NCBI RefSeq assembly: GCF_000972705.2
Contig: NZ_LATL02000115.1
Location: 1-9,383, forward strand
Direction: 5' to 3'
Length of the DNA: 9,383 bases
DNA from: Limnoraphis robusta CS-951
Lineage (GTDB): Bacteria > Cyanobacteriota > Cyanobacteriia > Cyanobacteriales > Microcoleaceae
Position 1 is the stretch's first letter; each line of letters opens with the position of its first letter. The notes beneath the pieces are model-generated. The model ran no database searches and had not been told where the DNA came from. It saw only the letters and a list, made by a program, of their open reading frames with translations. The position numbers were made by a program, and so were the translations under genes. Positions 6,696 through 9,383 of the stretch are shown here, piece by piece.

Positions 6696-8438
6696 ATGCG
6701 TCCCGATTTCGGTTTATCGTCGGCTGACTTTAACGCTAATTCTGCTGAAGCTTTGACTCTACAGGCTGAAATCAGCTATGCTCAGGGAAATTTTACCTCA
6801 GCGATCGCCAATTGTGAACAGGCGATTGTCTTACAACCGAGTTTCGCGGCGGCTTATGTGACGTTAGGGAATGTTCGACAAGCTCAAGGTTTGATTGATG
6901 CGGCGATTCGTTCTTATACTCAGGCCTTAGAACTTGACCCCAATTTAGCACAAGCTCATGCCAATTTAGGCAGTATGTTTTATAAGCAAGGCTTGCTAGA
7001 TGAAGCGATTACTTGTTATCGTCAAGCATTATCGCTGAAGCCCAATTTTGCAGCCGTATATTGGAATTTGGCGCTGGCGTTACGAAGACAGGGAAACGAA
7101 CCGGAAGCCCAAATTTGTGAACAAAAAGCTGTTGAATATCAACCTCAACTTGCAGGTGCTAATTTCTTCTTTAATCAAGGGAATAAACAGGCTTCTCAAG
7201 GAAAGCTAGATGAAGCGATGAACTCATGGGAGCAAGCGATCAAACTTGATCCCAATCTCGCCGAAGCTTACTGTCAGATTGGCATGATTTTACGCTATAG
7301 AGGCGAACACAAGCCCGCAATTTCCCAGTTTGAAAAAGCGCTGGAAGTGAAACCGAATTTAGTTCCGGCTCATCAACATTTATGCGGCATTTTTCGGGAT
7401 TCTTCCGATTTGGCAGCAGCACGTCAAGCAGTTAATCGCTATCGTCAACAGTGCAGTGATACCGATCCAATTATGACGGCGATTTATTCGATTAGTACCC
7501 ATCAAGTCTCGGGGTTGAATCAAATTGCTAAAGACCAATTTTTGGTGTTAGAATCTCAACTCGATCAGCATCTCAACCACACCACAGATATAGAAATTCG
7601 TTCACTGTATGCGAACTTATTATTTAGTTTACCCTATTTGCGGGATAATTTAGCCGAAAATTCTCGATTCATTCAAAAAATTTCTCAACGCTATATCGAG
7701 CAAATTCTGCAACCGAACCGCAGTTTTTATTTCCTAGACTATTCTCAGCCTTCATCTCAACAGCAGTTAAAAATAGGGATTATTTCCAGTCATTTTAATC
7801 GTCATGCGGTGGGCTGGTGTAGTTTAGATATTATTCGGGCGTTATCCCAAATTACCCCAGAGATTTATCTTTATTTTACAGATAGACCAAAAGTTGATGA
7901 TCGCACCGCTCTATTTCAACAAATTTCTCGCAAACTTTACGAACCCAAACATTATCCCAACGGTTTACCCGATGCTCGAGAAATTAGCCAAGAAATTCGA
8001 CAAGATGAGATTGATATCTTAATCGATTTAGATGCAATTAGTATGCCCATTCATACCGATATTCTTTATGCTCAACCTGCTCCCGTATGTCTATCTTGGT
8101 TAGGGTTTGATGCGCCTTATCTTTCTGAAAAAAATTACTTTTTATGTGATTGGCACAGTCACCCAGAAGGACGTGAACAGTATTATACTGAACAATTAGT
8201 CAGAATGCCTGATAGTTTTGTCGCCGTTTCAGGATTTGAGAGAATGGCGGTAAATCGGGAGAATCTTCGCAAAGCTTACCGCATTGATTTAGATCAGGTT
8301 GTTTATCTCTGTGTTGCACCGGGACGCAAGTTTAACCGAGAATTAGTACAGGCTCAAGTTGCTATTCTCAAACAAGTTCCTAATAGTATTTTAATCCATA
8401 AAGCAGCCGGAGATATAGGTGTTTTTCAAGGCGCTTAG
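6696..8438 (+). CDS. TPR protein with GT41 (OGT/SPINDLY-like) domain, cut short by TAG
   Basis: N-terminal 580 residues of a protein resembling O-GlcNAc transferase/SPINDLY (GT41), enzymes that glycosylate proteins on Ser/Thr. About six 34-residue TPR units occupy 17-222 (boundaries near 51, 85, 119, 153, 189), with consensus pieces such as LDEAITCYRQALSLKPNF; they would bind partner or substrate proteins. A linker with poor homology runs to about 355. The GT-B N-lobe starts at LKIGIISSHFNRHAVGW (358-374) and includes DILIDLDAISMPIHTDIL (440-457), APVCLSWLGFDAPY (462-475). The C-lobe opens at VVYLCVAPGRKFNREL (535-550) and PNSILIHK (562-569), then the frame meets TAG at 8436-8438. The same frame continues 145 codons beyond, so the intact gene would span 6696-8876 (726 residues). 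The product lacks most of the donor-binding lobe and is probably inactive as a transferase; the TPR part could still fold. The ATG at 6696 is the only ATG after an in-frame TAG at 6666. Confidence 0.85.
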   Translation: MRPDFGLSSADFNANSAEALTLQAEISYAQGNFTSAIANCEQAIVLQPSFAAAYVTLGNVRQAQGLIDAAIRSYTQALELDPNLAQAHANLGSMFYKQGLLDEAITCYRQALSLKPNFAAVYWNLALALRRQGNEPEAQICEQKAVEYQPQLAGANFFFNQGNKQASQGKLDEAMNSWEQAIKLDPNLAEAYCQIGMILRYRGEHKPAISQFEKALEVKPNLVPAHQHLCGIFRDSSDLAAARQAVNRYRQQCSDTDPIMTAIYSISTHQVSGLNQIAKDQFLVLESQLDQHLNHTTDIEIRSLYANLLFSLPYLRDNLAENSRFIQKISQRYIEQILQPNRSFYFLDYSQPSSQQQLKIGIISSHFNRHAVGWCSLDIIRALSQITPEIYLYFTDRPKVDDRTALFQQISRKLYEPKHYPNGLPDAREISQEIRQDEIDILIDLDAISMPIHTDILYAQPAPVCLSWLGFDAPYLSEKNYFLCDWHSHPEGREQYYTEQLVRMPDSFVAVSGFERMAVNRENLRKAYRIDLDQVVYLCVAPGRKFNRELVQAQVAILKQVPNSILIHKAAGDIGVFQGA

Positions 8439-8876
8439 GGGGAAGCTTGTCAAGCCGTTGGAATTAGTCAACATCGAGTCAAGTTTATTCCTAGATTTCC
8501 CACCGAAGAAGAACATCGCCAAGTTTATGGTTTAGCGGATGTATTGTTAGATTCCTATCCTTATAATGGCGGGACTCACACCTTAGAAGCGTTGTGGTTT
8601 GAGGTTCCGGTTGTGACTCGAAAAGGCGAACAATTTTTATCAAGAATGGGCTATTCTTTTCTACGAGGCGTCGGTGTAGAAGCAGGAGTTGCAGAGTCTT
8701 GGGAAGAATATATTAACTGGGGAGTGCGGTTTGGAGAAGATATCGCCTTCAGAAGAACCGTTCAAACTCAGTTAATTAAAGCTAAAGAATCAACGAATTT
8801 AGCGCCCTTATGGAATCCGACTTTATTTGCTGAAAATCTCTATAAAATTTGTGGTAAACTATTAAGCGATCGCTAA
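8439..8876 (+). pseudogene. Severed C-terminal lobe of the GT41-like gene
   Basis: Directly after the TAG at 8436-8438, and in the same frame, the sequence continues the GT41 catalytic domain to a TAA at 8874-8876. It reads GEACQAVGISQHRVKFIPRF, then ADVLLDSYPYNGGTHTLEAL with the donor-binding motif NGGTHT at 8565-8582 (corresponding to NGHTTG in animal O-GlcNAc transferase), then VPVVTRKGEQFLSRMGYSFL, and ends KICGKLLSDR. No frameshift separates it from the upstream part. It has no credible start of its own: the first ATG is at 8646, inside the domain, and a TTG at 8544 has no ribosome binding site. It is therefore expressed only if the TAG is read through or is a sequencing error. Apart from the TAG it shows no decay, so the break is recent or not real. 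Confidence 0.85.
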
Positions 8877-8903
8877 TCATCGTTATTCAAATCTAGAGAT
8901 TAA

Positions 8904-8945
8904 AGTCCCCCAATAATCCCCCCTAGCCCCCCTTCAAAAGGGGGG
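8904..8945 (-). repeat. Diverged inverted copy of the C/G-rich palindromic element
   Basis: Read on the minus strand, this stretch has C6TTTTGAAG6, then CTA, G6, ATTATT and G5ACTTT. That is the same plan as the 56-bp tandem unit (C5TT-loop-AAG5, ATTTA, G5AT), so it is a diverged member in opposite orientation. Its hairpin pairs CCCCCCTT (8927-8934) with AAGGGGGG (8938-8945) over a 3-base loop. It stands 28 bases after the stop of the GT41-like gene, but without a T-run it is not a clear intrinsic terminator. Confidence 0.7.
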
Positions 8946-8948
8946 AAA

Positions 8949-9383
8949 AGAGTAATTAAGTCCCCCTTTCTAAGGGGGATTTAGGGGGATCTCCCAGAGG
9001 ATTTAGAGTAATTAAGTCCCCCTTTCTAAGGGGGATTTAGGGGGATCTCCCAGAGGATTTAGAGTAATTAAGTCCCCCTTTCTAAGGGGGATTTAGGGGG
9101 ATCTCCCAGAGGATTTAGAGTAATTAAGTCCCCCTTTCTAAGGGGGATTTAGGGGGATCTCCCAGAGGATTTAGAGTAATTAAGTCCCCCTTTCTAAGGG
9201 GGATTTAGGGGGATCTCCCAGAGGATTTAGAGTAATTAAGTCCCCCTTTCTAAGGGGGATTTAGGGGGATCTCCCAGAGGATTTAGAGTAATTAAGTCCC
9301 CCTTTCTAAGGGGGATTTAGGGGGATCTCCCAGAGGATTTAGAGTAATTAAGTCCCCCTTTCTAAGGGGGATTTAGGGGGATC
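8949..9383 (+). repeat. Perfect tandem array of a 56-bp unit (7 full copies plus a partial)
   Basis: Seven complete, identical 56-bp copies begin at 8949, 9005, 9061, 9117, 9173, 9229 and 9285. An eighth, begun at 9341, is cut by the window end after 43 bases, so the true copy number is unknown. Each unit starts AGAGTAATTAAGT, has a hairpin CCCCCTT-TCT-AAGGGGG at offsets 14-30, then ATTTA, a second G5, ATCTCCCAGAGG and ATTT. The second G5 can compete with the first for the C5 run, and G runs of one unit can pair with the C5 of the next. The array is not coding: 56 is not a multiple of 3, so the TAA and TAG triplets in the unit fall in every frame, and the minus strand is closed as well. There are no variable spacers, so it is not a CRISPR array. 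Copies that match at every base point to recent expansion by slippage or unequal recombination. Confidence 0.97.

Noticed and set aside
8436..8438. Programmed UAG readthrough or pyrrolysine codon
   Set aside because: No readthrough signal or pyrrolysine machinery is visible, and this family is not known for it; a mutation or sequencing error is simpler.
8544..8876. Independent small gene beginning at the TTG at 8544
   Set aside because: It starts within the GT41 domain, has no ribosome binding site, and is in frame with the upstream part.
8927..8945. Intrinsic terminator after the GT41-like gene
   Set aside because: The hairpin is strong but is followed by AAAAGAG on the plus strand and by no T-run on the minus strand.
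8949..9383. CRISPR array
   Set aside because: The whole 56-bp period is identical from copy to copy; there are no variable spacers and no cas genes.
8949..9383. Repeat-protein gene in the array
   Set aside because: The period of 56 is not a multiple of 3 and the unit contains TAA and TAG on both strands, so every frame is closed.
8949..9383. G-quadruplex array
   Set aside because: Each unit offers only two G5 tracts, and joining two units needs loops much longer than normal; hairpins with the C5 run are more likely.

Overview
The window looks like chromosomal DNA of a cyanobacterium, probably a filamentous one of the Oscillatoriales type; the genus is a guess. Six copies of the cyanobacterial HIP1 octamer GCGATCGC occur where about 0.1 would be expected by chance. 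The protein families (CBS-PAS-GAF histidine kinase, TPR/SPINDLY-like glycosyltransferase) and the C-rich/G-rich intergenic repeats fit as well. There is little Shine-Dalgarno signal in front of the starts, which is also common in this group.

Layout from left to right. (1) Positions 1-142 hold a degenerate G-rich palindromic element downstream of the first gene. (2) 143-3268, minus strand: a 1041-residue soluble sensor histidine kinase of the HisKA_2 class with a CBS pair, three PAS modules and a GAF domain; no response regulator is adjacent. (3) 3269-3397 is a divergent promoter region. (4) 3398-4537, plus strand: a GT4-type glycosyltransferase. (5) 4538-4582 is a short convergent gap with a palindromic repeat. 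(6) 4583-5236 (open up to 5386), minus strand: a GH108-type lysozyme with a signal peptide. (7) 5410-6501, minus strand: a TnpB nuclease with all catalytic and zinc-binding residues present and no TnpA partner, forming a TnpB-only IS200/IS605-type element. The DNA over its 3' end can form a hairpin followed by a pseudoknot, as expected of an omega RNA. (8) 6502-6695 holds a possible left-end hairpin and the upstream region of the next gene; no clear promoter stands out. (9) 6696-8876, plus strand: a TPR/GT41 (O-GlcNAc-transferase/SPINDLY-like) gene split by one in-frame TAG at 8436-8438. (10) 8877-9383 is non-coding: one diverged inverted element, then a perfect tandem array of a 56-bp unit that runs off the window.

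The genes do not form one operon or pathway; strands alternate gene by gene. Three (GT4, GH108 lysozyme, GT41-like) touch on glycans or the cell envelope, but nothing in the sequence ties them functionally. The most notable items are the identical 56-bp tandem repeats, the single-codon break in the GT41 gene, and the putative omega RNA whose 3' end abuts or enters the long form of the lysozyme reading frame. I did not find convincing evidence of a wholly new multi-gene system.
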